Shown: positions 9,985-22,284, numbered from the stretch's first letter. The stretch: 60,000 bases of DNA from Antedon mediterranea (GCF_964355755.1 NC_092674.1:28014001-28074000), one strand, 5' to 3'. The notes: generated by a model from the sequence alone, not told the origin. Translations and numbers: made by a program.

Positions 9985-12900
9985 ATGGCAGGATCAGGAA
10001 AGGTGATCGGTTGTCTGGTCTTTGGATGTCTCATTGGTGTGTTAGGTGTGGTGCTTATACCTGTTGTCAACAAAGTTATCCACAACATGGTAGTCGATGT
10101 AAGTTGTAAAAAATATGATTTAAAAACCAGTGGCTTAACGCAGAGGCCTGAGGCCCCTGGTTTAGGAACCCTCAGGTGTTTTTTTTAGCCCTTTTCGACA
10201 TATTTTAATGCCTTTTTTCCCTCTGGGCAGTTCTCAGTGGCCCTCATAATCTCTGGGGCCCCTAGCGCTCATAGCCGTAATTATGCTACTGTTAAAATGA
10301 TGAGTCTTTGTAGGAATTTTTTTTTGTATAGCCCAAGCGAACAACAGCCATAAGTTGGATAATATAGTTGAATTGAATGGGGTGAATTTAAACTAATTGA
10401 ACATCTAAAGCTCTATCTATACCCTCAAACATTATGTGACAAAAAATGTGATGTACCCACAATGATGTCATGTCACTGTACAGTATTTGGGCACATCAAA
10501 CTTTTTTTGTCAAACTAGTTTGATAGTGTAGACAGAGTGATGCTATGCAAATGTACTGTAAAAGGTTTTATTTATAGTTATTTTTTTTTTACCTTAATTA
10601 TGAATTTCTAACAAGAATCTTCAATAAAATTTCAACTATAAAAAGAAATTCTTAGAATGACACTACATTATGCTCATTTCTAATAAAATATGTTCATTAA
10701 CCAAATTAGTAAATTATTAATTTCTTATTTTTTTAATAAACACATGAATCATTTTATATAATGTTAATTTCTGTTGTTGGCTTCTAAGCATTTGTTATTC
10801 TTTCTTAACAGCAAATTGTTTTAAAGAATGGATCCACTGGTTATGATAACTGGATCAATGCCCCAGTACCCGTCTACGCTCAGTATTGGGTGTGGGATTG
10901 TATAAACCACATGGAGGTGTTAGAAGGAGAAAAGCCTCACTTTGTTCAAAAAGGACCTTATACGTACAGGTATGTTATATTTGATTTTGTAACTATAATA
11001 ACGTATGTAGCCGAAATAAAAGTAAAAATAAATAACAAATGTTTAAAACTTTTAATTTATGTCCTTTTATACCTAGATATTTGATATTATGGTAGAAAAA
11101 CGACCTTACTGTAATAATAATAATGTGGTACAATACACAGGTCTCATTTTTTGCACAAAAAAAATTGTTAAATCATTTGTTTTTTTTATTTCACGTCCAA
11201 AAGCAAGCACATGACTCACCAAGAAAATGACTAATTTTGTCCAAGGTTTAACCTCAGGCCTTATCAATACGCCAATTTAAGGATTCAAGCTTTATCACTA
11301 ATATTTTGATATTTTCTTTTCTACCATGAACAATAGACCAGTTGATTTCCAGTTTTTTTTTATTCATAATTAACATTTCTATACAAGCATCTTTTCCTCA
11401 TAAAATCTTTAATAGTTGCCTTTGTCAAATGTCATATTACACTTAACATTAACAGGCACTATTAGAAAAGAACTGTGTGCCTATTATTCTTACTTTTACT
11501 TCCCTATGCATTGATCAAACTACTACTTCTAATACTGTATTGTAAATGATAACAGCCTTATACCGGAATTCCTATATAATTAATTTCTAGTTTAAAGTTC
11601 AGTAAAGTTTGTTGACACTTGTCAAACGTATCTTGTTTGTTAGTATGTTATTGGGTAATATTGTAGTTACCAAAAATATTAGCTCTATACACAGGCAAAT
11701 ATTAAACCAATAACTACTGTTTAAATAAACATTGCAGGTAGACAATGCATGAAATCCCTATCATAATATCAAGCAACAAGAATAACATTAACTTAATACT
11801 GATTCTGATATAAACCACCTCATACGCCCCTCTCCTTCAAGTAGTACCAAAATGTATGCAAAATTGTTTGTGTTGTGTATGATTCAGGCAACATATATTT
11901 ACATACAAATCTATTCTGTAGAAAAAAATTCAAGGTTTTATGGAAAAAATAACCATTTTACTGCTGGACTATGAGTCATCTTTGGGTGTAAAAGCTATCC
12001 CAAAATTTTCCCTTTTTCATATTTAAAGAGGTGGGCTACTGTACATACCAGTTAAACCTGATGTGTAAATTTGATAACCAATTTTACCACATTATTTTAC
12101 AGGGAGATGTGGCCGAAGGAAAACATAACATTTTATGACAACTACACAATTTCATACTTAGCACCGAAGACATATGTATTTGTACCAGAAATGTCCGTTG
12201 GAGATCCACAAGAGGACAAATTTACAACTTTAAACATTCCACTTATGGTAAGAAAAAGTTTTTGTCATACATTTAGGCTTCTACAAAGACAATGTAAGCA
12301 GAGGAGGAGCAAATAACATTAAGATATTCTTCAGCTCAGATTTCAGCTTTGTTTTAATACAAGTTTATCAGTGGCTATTGCACAATAATAACCTAACATT
12401 TGTTAAAATTAAATACAAGTTTTAACATTACATTGTTAAAAAGTTTATTCAAGTTACTCGCTGTTGGATGCGTATGAAAATAAAAAATATTTAAATATAT
12501 TTAAAAAACCTAAAATTCTGTATAATTGTTTTCAGACAATAGTGAATTTATTGCAATACGAGAGTGACCTCTTGCAAATGTTAATTGACCTGATGGCACG
12601 TGGTATTGGTTACGATACGTTTCTTGAGTTGTCCGTTCATGACATTCTGTGGGGATACAAAGACCCAGTACTCGAATTTGCTTTTAAGTTCAATCTGATG
12701 CCATCTCCCTATTTTGGTTTCTATGCTGGTGTAAGTATACCGTTATTTTAAAATGACCAACTTGGTCGAGATCTGCTCCATTTTATTCACATTGCTATTT
12801 TTTGATACAGTAGAATTTGATTAAAGAACAACTTCTTGACCCAACACATAGATACTAATTTTATTTTATTTTATTTTATTTAATATACTGACTGTAGTGT

Positions 12901-15900
12901 TAAAAGATCATTTCCTTGTTCACTTGGGAAAGTACCACCTTCATAGTGTGTCCAAAAGGAACGGTCATACTAAAGCCTTGTCTACACAATCAAACTTTAT
13001 TTAACAAAAAATTGTGATGTGGCCAAGTACATGACATTATATCACTACTATGTTTGAGCATATCACTACCATATTTGGGCACATTCCTCTTTTTTGTCAA
13101 ACTAGTTTGATAGTGTACACAGAGCTTTACTTGTGATCATTGTTTCTGTTTGATAAATGAAAGTGTGTGTTATTATGAAACTAGTTGTAATATTACACAT
13201 TGATGCTTTAAAGATTGAATAGTAGGGAGGTTTCGCAACCTTACGAATACGATAACGAAAACGGATATGTCATACATTTGTGAAACTTTTGAGCTGATCC
13301 CCATTTCATATTCGTAAAGCGTATTCGTGTTGACTACAAAACGAGTATAGTTTTTGATCTATTTTGCACATTTTGCATTTGAATCAGGAATGATTCATGA
13401 TTATAATATAATTATAGATTTATTGAAAGTAATTTACTAAAGTAATTTACTAAAATGCCAAGTCAATTTTGATAAATAGCAGTTTTTAAAGTCCTCACTC
13501 GCTTTGATGTTACGCTAGGCCTAGGCAGCCAAGCACCAAGCAACACGTACCTGCGCTTCGCTCAAATTTATTGCAGTCATATTTTGGACGCGCCTCAATA
13601 TTTCGTTGCCATGCGAAACAGATTTTTTTGTGGCTTACGAAAACGAATACGTGTGCGTGACGTATCCGTTTTCGTTATCGTATTCGTAAGATTGCGAAAC
13701 CTCTCTAATAATTGATTGATCACTTATTTCAGAATACAAATTCCATATATACAACAAACAATACAAAACGTATAATCAAACTAAAATAGGATCTTCTCCC
13801 ATTTTGTGAAGAGATCTGAAGGTCATACAAGATAGTTCATAGTACACCTAACAAGATCATTTTCACTTTTCAAAACCTTTATCCTAAAACCATAGAAAAA
13901 TGTGAACACTTCTATGTACTTACTGACCAAACTTGTCTTTTGTAACAAATCTGTAAACAGAAAACATCATGTAGCGAAATTCACAGTTTTGTTTTGTTGT
14001 AGAAAAACGGTACAAATGATGGAGAATATGTGATATATTCAGGAGAAGATGACGTACAGAAAGTGAACAAGATTTTCACTTATAAGGGGTCAACGTCTTT
14101 AGACTTTTGGAGTGATGAATATGCAAATATGCTAAATGGAACAGGTGAGATTAACAATAGTCCAGACATTGGAAGTTAGCAGTCCTGGCTATTGTTGGAT
14201 GACGATTTTAACAATTGGTAAAATTCCTGGTTGGTTCCCACTGGAATGCTATGCAGGTTTCCCGTTTTCTAAAGCCTAGTAGTCTACACTATCAAACTAT
14301 GACAAAAATAGTGTGACGTGTACAAATATGGTAGTGATAGGACATCATCCTGCCCATATATGGGCACATCACTTTTTTTGTCACATAAAGTTTGATAGTG
14401 TGGACAGGGCTTTACTCTTGCTTCATTATTGAAATAGAGTCTTTCAATAAAATATTTGCCTCATTTAACTCATAAACATTCATTATTGTTATATATTTGG
14501 TTTGTTTGTATTTTAATATTTAATAATAATATTTAATATTTTTGATTAATATAGATCATTGCTCATGGCGCTGTGGACTTTTGTTACACTTTTCAACTAC
14601 ATGCTTCTTCCCTAGTGGTCATGTCATGTCAGTGCTGTCAATTCTAGCAATTAATTTATCTTTCCACGACAGTAGATGTGTGAGCTAGTACACCGGGGTA
14701 AACCCCCTACTCATCTCGAAAGACGTACTATGTGCACATGAGCATTTTGTGTACACTAGACCTATGGTTTATAGTCATTATCTGAGAAGACTTCGATTAT
14801 GTATCTATCTCTTTTATTTATAATTGTTCTCTTTTTTAAAGATGGAAGCCTCAATCCTCCTTTTGTGAAAAAAGACCAAAAACTCTGGTTATTCTCATCA
14901 GATATTTGCAGGTAAAAAACTAACAACTATTATTGTGTTAAGTTTTATATAGATTTATATTTCCTTTATGCAGTCTTTATTACAATATGAACAAAAATAA
15001 ATTAATAAATTCTTTCTTTCAGGTCTGCATACTTAATCTACGATAAAGAATATAAATATCAGAATATCAAATTGTATCGATTTGTGGTTCCACCTGAGCT
15101 GTATGCAAATGTGTCCATGAATCCAGATAACGCTGGCTTTTGTACCCCTACTATAGCTAACTGCTTACCTGGCGGTTTACTCAATGGCAGCTCATGTCAA
15201 CAAGGTAGGTAACAGGTTACTGTGTGGAGATCATAGAGATAGTATTAAAATACTAGAGAGTTAACTCCAAAACAATCGCCTCTCAAAAAACATTCATGAC
15301 GAGGGACCATCAAGTATTGCTGCGTCACATCAGCTAATTAGATATGCCAATTTGCCGCCGCCATGCCCACAACTCGGTTATGCATCACTACATCTGTGTT
15401 TGTTATCACAGAAATAATTAATTCAGGGGTCCTAAAATATTTGAGGTTATTATTTTTATATAGATAAGTAAACCGATATATGGCATCCTTTTTTAGGATT
15501 TTTGTTCAGTTTGCGTCATGTTGTTGTGTAGTTCTAGTAGATTAATAGCATATTAGTTAAATGCAATATATATCTAAAGAGTAGAGATTGTCTTATCAGC
15601 ATCTCATAAAGTCCATCACCTTTGCTGCCATATCTTTAATGTTATGTACTAATGTCATCACCATCTTTTCTTTTTGCAGGTGCACCAGTTGTCTTTTCAC
15701 TTCCACATTTCTTGTATGCAGATCAAGTGGTTCATGACATGGTCGGTGGAATGAATCCGTCGAAGGAAGAACACCAGATTCTCTTTGATGCCGAACCTGT
15801 AAGGGTTTCTATGTTTCTTTTTCAACAATTTGATCAATTTTGATACTGAATTGGATCAAAATTTAAATTTAAGTTCCTGTGTTTTTAAAACTACACCAAG

Positions 15901-18900
15901 CTAATTCTAAGTGTATAGTGTGAATGGACACCTGGAATTGAAAGCACGATTTGAACCCATGACCCTGTGTTTGGTAAGCAAACATGTTAACCACCTCCAA
16001 GTTTCAGACTAGCATGACAACTTTCTTCTAAAGCTCTGTCCACACTATCAAATTTTATGTAGCAACAAATTCTGATGTGCCCAGATATGGACACAATGAT
16101 GTCATATCATTACCATCTTTTGGCACATCACACTTTTTTTGTCAAACTAGTTTGATAGTGTAGACAGAGCTTTACACAAGTGGCTTGGTTCTTCTGTGCT
16201 TGTATATTGAAAATTTATTTAATAATTGTTTTAATTTATTTTCTAACCTACATTTCATTTCCCTTTAGCTGACAGGTGCATCATTATTTGTCGACAAAAG
16301 AATCCAAATTAACATTCATACTCAGCCATATCCACACATTGCGTAAGTTCATCACCATTTCCGTTATAATAATTTCGGTTTGTTTCTGAATTCAATTTGT
16401 TTCTTTTTATAGCTAACTGGTGCCTCTTTTTTTGTGGATAAAAGAGTGCAAATTAATATTGATACAAAACCCTATCCAGAGATTTCGTAAGTTCTGCATG
16501 AAGAACATTTTCATGCATCTGGTTCAAAACATTCATATTGTCTTTCGTAACAAATTACTTACATTTACTTATTTTTGTAGAATCTTTACATATATTTTTT
16601 TCCTTTAAAATTAATATTTCTGGTATGATTTCTTCCTTGAATTTCTTCTCTTAAATCTGCCTACACTATCAAACTAGTTTGACAAAAAAAATGATGTGCC
16701 TTAATATGGTAGTGATATGCCCAATATGGTAGTGATATGCCCAAGTATGATAGGGATATGCCCATGTATGGTAGTAATATGCCCAAGTATGGTAGTGATA
16801 TGCCCAAGTATGGTGGTGATATGCCTAAGTATGGTAGTGATATGACATCATCATTTCCATATATGGGCACATCACATTTTTTTGTCGCATAAAGCTTGGT
16901 AGTGTATTTAAGTAGTATATCAAATTGACCAACTAGATCTCATTTGTAAATGCATACTATCAAGAGCCTATTCTATGATACAAAACAGAGTTAAAAATAC
17001 CAACCAATCAGATTTTAAAATTCCATGAAAGACCCACATAGCTATGGTATCATTATATCAGAGAACCCAAAGTTTGATTCAAGCGTTTGATGCCTATTTT
17101 CACTTTCACATATATATATTGTTTCACACATTTTACATCATCATTATTTTAGGATAATTGGTCAGACGGTTTGACCACTTTGACGTAATTTTTACTTCAT
17201 ACTAAGTACATTGAGAATACTTGCGAAAAAGTATGCAAGTAATTCTCGAGTGGGACTCGAATCCACGACCTCCAAATCATTAGCCTGGCGTTCATACCTC
17301 TAGACTTGCGCTGATGGCTAGGGGTTAGATTCGAGTCCAAGTAAGCAGCGGGTACTGCACTAACAGGGTTGTAATTGTTGTAACTACTATGAAGAAGAGT
17401 AGGGCCAAAAATCTGACCAATTACCCTGACGCTGAGCTACTCCACAGTAGTTGGAACAATTACAATCCTATTTTAGGATAGACAACATTTTGGATAAACA
17501 ACATTTTGGTCTATACTAGTACTCTAACTCTCTTCTCTCTTGGAATAATACAAGAAAACATTTATTATATATGGCCTTTGGCCCAAATAATATATAATGT
17601 AACAAATATACAAATAACATTAGAGTGCGTTTAAGAATTCTGTTTTATGTTTAAATTATGTTTTAAAAAATAAATAGTTTCCAAGCTTAGTAGTGAGATC
17701 AGTATTTGTAGTAGACATATGATAAATATATTTTAATTTAGTTGGGTTATTTGTATAAAATGAAAACATATATTTAGTTCTAATATCTGAATAAAAGGGA
17801 CAAACTAATTTGAAGTGATATTCATCTTCAATTAATTGTAGAGAACATAATTTGCATATTCTTTCATTTCTATTAATACAATTCCATCTTTTTCTAGTGA
17901 CTAGTTCTAATATTCCTAGTCTTAGTTTAGTCATAATTCATCTATGTTTGTAATTTGTTATTTTAATTATTAAATTTGTTATTTTAAGTATTAAACAGTA
18001 CCATCAGTGCTCTAATATCGAGCCTTCAAACTAGTGTTAATGTTATTGTGTTAAACTTGAAAGAATACAATAGACTCACTGCATCCATGCTATATGTTCA
18101 CTGCGTCCATGCAATGTTCATAATTAATTATTTGGAATTGTCATACTGAAGAATGTAACAGATTCTGTAACAGTCTTTAGTACTATTATGCTAATATTTA
18201 CATATACATATTGTGGTATTTACCTCACTACACTATGTAGTGTTTTATTCTCATGTTAATTGTCATATAAACATTGTACATTCACAAACATTACATATTT
18301 TGTTTACTAAGGTCATGATTGTGGTGATAAAATAAAATAATAATAATTTGGGTTATGAGGTTAGTTCTAATTTCCTTTGATGTTAATTGGCTATTTTGAA
18401 TGATTGAATTATTATCTATGTATCTTTGGTAACAACATGTGAAGGACAATATTCTTTTATTTATGCAAACAGTATTAAAGATTTTCTGTTATCTTTTTTA
18501 GGTTTTTGAAAGACTTTCCAAAATCATTTTTTCCAATATTGTGGTTAAATGAGGTAAATATTTTATATGAATATATTATACTTAGTTAATGGGTTATTTA
18601 ATTTGAAAATTTGTCATTAAAAGCAATTTTTTCGATTCTCTACATTATTGGTTAGCATTTCCTTGATTAATATTTTTTGGGTGTATTCACCAATCACACT
18701 TAGCCAAGGGAAACACCCTTAAAATTTGAAACTTCTTTTATCTATTGTAAATGCCAAACATATTGATTAAATTAGGCTAAATACTTAGTATTTATTCTTC
18801 TCTTAATTTAAATTTGTAAAGGCAATCCCATCACAAGATTCTTATCTTTTTGGGATTTGCCTTCGTCCATTTTCTTGTATTATCGCTCGCCATTTTGTTT

Positions 18901-19706
18901 TTGTTACTTTTGTCTTCAGGACGTGAATAAATGTGAATTGAATTGAATTTAAAGGAACTGTATTTTAAATGGTGAATACGTCCACTGGCTCTACCACTTT
19001 GGCTGTTTTTTCTCATGACCAAAAATAAAAGAACTAACCAAGCCTCATTTTGAATCCTGTATATTATACTGAGATAAGAAAATATCTTTGTTTTGTTTCA
19101 GAGTGCATCAGCTACTGATAAAGTAGTTCACGATTTCAAACATCAGGTTCAGACGCCCCAGACGGCTGCCACGGCAGTTGAGTATGGGCTTCTATCAATA
19201 GGAGTTCTATTAGTTATTGTCATGATCTTCGTGCTCATTCGAAGACGACAGGTAACTGCACCACTCAAATTAAACATTAATGTACGTATTTGCATCATTT
19301 TCGTTTATTTTCTTGCCATTTCCTTTTCATTAATGACATCTGCTTTCTGTTTTTAAACAAAATTTATTTAAACAACATTAATTTTAATTAATATTTAATT
19401 TGTTATTTTTCTTGCATTATTTTATTTTAAAGTATCATCCATCACAGATTTGTAAAGCTCTGTGTACACTATCAAACTAGTTTGACGAAAACAGTGTGAT
19501 GTGCACAAATATGGTAGTGATATTCCTAAATATGGTAGTGATATGACATTATCATGACCATATATGGGCACATTTTTTTTGTCACATAAAGTTTGATAGT
19601 GTGGACAGAGCTTAAGAAACACACAATTTAAAATAAAAATGTTTGAATTTTTTTTTAGGAGAAAACCACGGATGAAACTAAACCTTTGCTAGCCGGTACC
19701 ACGTAA
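9985..19706 (+). CDS. SCARB2-like: CD36 family / LIMP-2-like lysosomal membrane protein, copy 2 (complete)
   Basis: Coding exons: 9985-10098, 10812-10969, 12103-12247, 12536-12730, 14003-14144, 14842-14911, 15023-15204, 15680-15798, one of 16269-16342 or 16413-16486, 18502-18553, 19102-19251 and 19659-19706 (TAA). The total is 482 residues, the usual family length. The start ATG is the first in the spliced leader (5' UTR about 8710-8776 plus 9922-9984). N-terminal span is about residues 7-29 and C-terminal span about 445-463, followed by RRRQ. Family landmarks are PVYAQYWVWD, GPYTYR, GFCTPTIANC, LPHFLYAD, MNPSKEEHQ, PLTGAS, FVDKRIQINI and PILWLNE. Several N-glycosylation sequons are present. 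The tail reads DETKPLL; E473-x-x-x-L477-L478 matches the acidic dileucine lysosomal signal and aligns with that of LIMP-2. The protein probably binds lipid and/or enzyme cargo in endolysosomes. Exon phases equal those of copy 1. One-to-one orthology with vertebrate SCARB2 is not proven. Confidence 0.95.
10128..10295. repeat. GC-richer dispersed repeat, copy 1
   Basis: AGGCCCCTGGTTTAGGAACC and GGCCCCTAGCGCTCATAGCC resemble the block at 37.26-37.41 kb (CCCCTGGTTTAG, TTCATAGCCGTTATGCTAC). Class unknown. Confidence 0.5.
10407..10538. repeat. Family B foldback, copy 4
   Basis: AAGCTCTATCTATACCCTCA to TTTGATAGTGTAGACAGAG. It lies in CD36 copy 2 intron 1. Confidence 0.8.
12971..13129. repeat. Family B foldback, copy 5
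   Basis: AAAGCCTTGTCTACACAATC to GATAGTGTACACAGAGCTTT, in CD36 copy 2 intron 4. Confidence 0.8.
13223..13707. mobile_element. Family F foldback element with TA target site
   Basis: Inverted ends GGGAGGTTTCGCAACCTTAC / GAAACCTCTC, with inner GATAACGAAAACGGATA and TATCCGTTTTCGTTATC, are near perfect over about 45 bp. TA flanks both sides, as for Tc1/mariner-like elements. It lies in CD36 copy 2 intron 4 and has no coding capacity. Confidence 0.75.
14270..14414. repeat. Family B foldback, copy 6
   Basis: AAAGCCTAGTAGTCTACACT to GATAGTGTGGACAGGGCTTT, in CD36 copy 2 intron 5. Confidence 0.8.
15935..16020 (-). mobile_element. Degraded tRNA-type SINE head
   Basis: On the minus strand: GGAGGTGGTTAACATG, then a spacer and GGGTTCAAATCG, a B-box-like motif. 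The layout matches the SINE head at 49.5 kb. It abuts the family B foldback copy at 16029-16174. Confidence 0.45.
16029..16174. repeat. Family B foldback, copy 7
   Basis: AAAGCTCTGTCCACACTATC to GATAGTGTAGACAGAGCTTT. It ends 94 bp before alternative exon 9a. Confidence 0.85.
16269..16342 (+). CDS. SCARB2-like: Alternative exon 9a of CD36 copy 2 (mutually exclusive)
   Basis: A 74-nt exon encoding LTGASLFVDKRIQINI... to PYPHI, with acceptor TTTAG and donor GTAAGT. It enters in phase 0 and leaves in phase 2. It encodes the ectodomain segment shortly before PILWLNE and the second membrane span. The neighbouring exon at 16413 is a duplicate; 56 of 74 bases and 19 of 24 residues are identical by hand alignment. 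Confidence 0.9.
16413..16486 (+). CDS. SCARB2-like: Alternative exon 9b of CD36 copy 2 (mutually exclusive)
   Basis: A 74-nt duplicate of exon 9a encoding LTGASFFVDKRVQINI... to PYPEI, with acceptor TATAG and donor GTAAGT. Differences from 9a include L/F, I/V, H/D, Q/K and H/E; most base changes are synonymous, so both versions look selected. Only 70 nt separate the two exons. Using both adds 148 nt and breaks the frame. Skipping both puts exon 10 into a frame that reaches TGA within the exon. Exactly one must therefore be used. Copy 1 has a single version. Confidence 0.9.
16651..16912. repeat. Family B foldback, copy 8, with internal 21-bp expansion
   Basis: The usual ends enclose about seven tandem 21-bp units of the type AAGTATGGTAGTGATATGCC, where most copies have one or two. 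It lies 165 bp after alternative exon 9b. Confidence 0.85.
17150..17475. repeat. Inverted tRNA-like SINE fragments
   Basis: A minus-strand B box (GGATTCGAGTCC, around 17,250) and a plus-strand B-box-like AGATTCGAGTCC (around 17,330) face opposite ways. The region is bounded by ATAATTGGTCAG at about 17,153 and CTGACCAATTACC at about 17,418, giving an overall foldback shape. It looks like a head-to-head composite of tRNA-derived repeats. Confidence 0.5.
17580..17940 (-). mobile_element. Non-LTR retrotransposon (LINE) 3' fragment
   Basis: The minus-strand frame 17934-17656 encodes 92 residues including LRLGILELVTRKRW, then ICKLC, EDEYHFKLVCPFYSDIR and a terminal LGNYLFF. This is the pattern of the C-terminal zinc-knuckle region of LINE reverse transcriptases in invertebrates (R.C..C...EDE.HF...CP.Y...R). 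No reverse transcriptase core is present, so this is a 5'-truncated dead copy within CD36 copy 2 intron 9. Confidence 0.7.
19453..19615. repeat. Family B foldback, copy 9
   Basis: AAAGCTCTGTGTACACTATC to GTGTGGACAGAGCTTAA. It ends 43 bp before the last exon of CD36 copy 2. Confidence 0.85.
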
Positions 19707-19722
19707 TGACGGGAATGATTTG

Positions 19723-21084
19723 AATAAAAAAAAAGCCATCTGATTGGTTAAAAGTATTACTTAAAAAAAGAATAACATCTGATACTCAGTTGATGATTTA
19801 ATAGCTTTATCAGATATTTTTAGTTAAAGTAAAGATTTTGGATAATTCTTTATTTGTATTTCAAGGTGTTCTAACAAATATATTCCTCCGATCAAAAAGG
19901 TGTGATCTTGCATGTTCTACACTTGTTTTGTCATTACACAATGTGAAACTGGATTATGATCCACGTGATCAACAATGAGTAAAGCTCTGTCCACACTATA
20001 AAACTTTATTTTACAACAAAATGTGATGTGCCCATATATGAACATGATAATGTAATATCACTACCATGTTTGGGCACATCACACATTTTTGTTGAATCTA
20101 GTTTGATAGTGTAGAAAGAGCTCTATACAATATGAAACTGGATTAGGTTCCACATGTTGATGACTGGAGATGTCAGTCATGTGAGAAAAATAGATTTTGA
20201 TGATTTCATAATGTAGTTCCCAGATACGTGTTTCTTTCTTATTTTTTATATTATACATATAAGTACACAGGAGCCTAGAGTTCGTAGGATAAATCTACTC
20301 AGAAAATTACTTTTAAATATGTACAACAATTAAAAACACATAAGAATCATTGCATGCAATCGGTGTTCTATTTATCATGTGACAACCATCACTAATTGTG
20401 TAACTGTTAGTATCTTGTCGTAAGTCAAGTATATTTTTGGGTTGGAAACAATTACTTGGCAAAAACTGTATTGTATTGTATTGTTTTGCAATATAAAAGC
20501 ATTGTCGTGCAACAATGATTCCATGTCAAATGTCATTGGTTTTATAGTAGTGATATTACTTAAAATACCTCAATCACTAAATGTAAATACATAGTTAATT
20601 TTGAAGAAAAGATAGGGTTAGTTATAGTGTGCTCTCCAAATCCAGAAAACAAGAATGTCTCTCTAAGACATACACACAAAAAACTCTCCCTTAAGGTCCC
20701 AACTCTTATTAGTTTAAAGACGAAATATGTCTTTTAGGATTTATGGATTATTGTAAAAAAAAAAAAGAATGTATTTTATTTTTTTGCATTTCTGATAATT
20801 TATTTAGAATATAATATTATTTAATTTTGTTTTACTTTCAGTATTTTAGGGAAAAACAAATTTATACCTGATTCACATATACAGCATAAAAGTTACATGA
20901 TATTTTCCAAGATCTAAGAAATTGAATTATGCTTTCACACCTAATATAAAAATATGCGTTACATTTTGTTTGGTTTTTGTATGTGTATCGAGTATTAATA
21001 TGTAGTGTGTTCTATTAATAATTTGCTATTTGTGTTTTGTAGACAGGTTTTTCAAATGCTATAGTATTAAATTACTAAAATAAA
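19723..21084 (+). promoter_or_regulatory. Candidate polyadenylation signals and 3' UTR of CD36 copy 2
   Basis: AATAAA occurs 17 bp after the stop (19723-19728), which is probably too close, and again at 21079-21084. The interval is AT-rich and holds one family B foldback copy (19980-20124). Confidence 0.35.
19980..20124. repeat. Family B foldback, copy 10
   Basis: AAAGCTCTGTCCACACTATA to GATAGTGTAGAAAGAGCTC, in the 3' UTR or spacer after CD36 copy 2. Confidence 0.8.
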
Positions 21085-22260
21085 ATGTGATAAGATTTCT
21101 TATGATTTGTTGTTTTGTTTCAAATTGATAATTATATGCTTTTATATGATACATGATATTAACTTGTAAACACCAATTCAGGATTTTACAGGGGGTAAGC
21201 GCTGCGGTCTAGTGGGCCAAATACTGAGGAAAGTGTTGTTCTTGGCCTAGCCTAGTAAAGGCTGGTTAGGTAAGATTGCCCGAAATAGTGTCATGAGCTA
21301 GGCATATTTACTGGCACTTTCACTGCTGATCTCTAGTTTCAAAGGGTCACTTTAAAAAAAGTGGGGTTTGTCTGAACCTAGACTTGCCCCAAGTCTGTAG
21401 TTATTTCGAGGCTTTTCGAAGTTTTTCTGAAATACAAGCAGTACACGTATGAAATGCCGTATGTGCTAAACTATTTATCTTTTAAATAATATTAAGTCAG
21501 ATTCCAGACAAGTTTGAACCAAACAAATCTGTCACAGTCTATGGGCTTGAATGGTGAATTTTCACCTGGGATGAAAATATGTTGGTGTTGCACAACAATC
21601 ATTAACTAATATTTGAATTTAGCATATGAAAAAAGTACTGGATTGATTGTTTAACGATTTATCTAGGGAATGACGTAATCATATTTTGAAAACTATGCCG
21701 GCTAGCAAGAAACATATACATTGATAAAATCTCAGCAAATTGCAGTAATTAAACCTTTTTTTTTTTTAAATATACATCATATATTCTCTGACAAGTAATT
21801 ACTGCTGTATACATTTTCTAAGAGAAATTTATCATTTTATAATTATCATTCTTTGATTATAACTGTGATATGTCATGCAAAAAATTAAAAACTCGTAAAT
21901 TGATAATTCTCAAAGGCAATAACTTAAAAACATCTGTTGTGTAATTATTATGAGGATTGCTAGTTCAGCAGTTTCTAGGTAAGTCATATAACACAATTTA
22001 GGAGCTGTACACTATTATACTCTTGTAATTATGTTATTTCGGACATTTAACTGTTTCATAGGCCTTAATGTGGTTTTTCTTCGTTTAACTTTGTTTATGT
22101 GAATTATCATTTTCATATGTAAGCTCTTCATTTCAACTATGAGTTGTATTTTGAGTCTTTTTATACCGATTAAATAAAAAAATAAAATAAAAATAAAATA
22201 ATCAAGATTTCCGTGCTAAATTTTGCTATATGAAACCATTACAAAGTTTTCAATTAGTTC
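20125..22260. other. Spacer between CD36 copy 2 and DHRSX
   Basis: AT-rich sequence with no coding exon or recognised repeat copy. It presumably contains the end of the CD36 copy 2 transcript and the DHRSX promoter region. Confidence 0.5.
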
Positions 22261-22279
22261 AAGAAAATTGTACGTTCTG

Positions 22280-22284
22280 ATTGG
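22280..22284 (-). promoter_or_regulatory. Inverted CCAAT box upstream of DHRSX
   Basis: CTGATTGGCT contains an inverted CCAAT (NF-Y type) about 80 bp upstream of the DHRSX start codon. No TATA box is evident. Function is inferred from position. Confidence 0.3.

Noticed and set aside
16343-16412. A retained-intron reading that joins exons 9a and 9b
   Set aside because: 70 nt does not preserve frame and it contains stops; both exons have their own good splice sites.
17230-17350. Genuine tRNA gene
   Set aside because: Only B-box-like motifs are present. No complete cloverleaf with a plausible anticodon arm and acceptor stem could be read.
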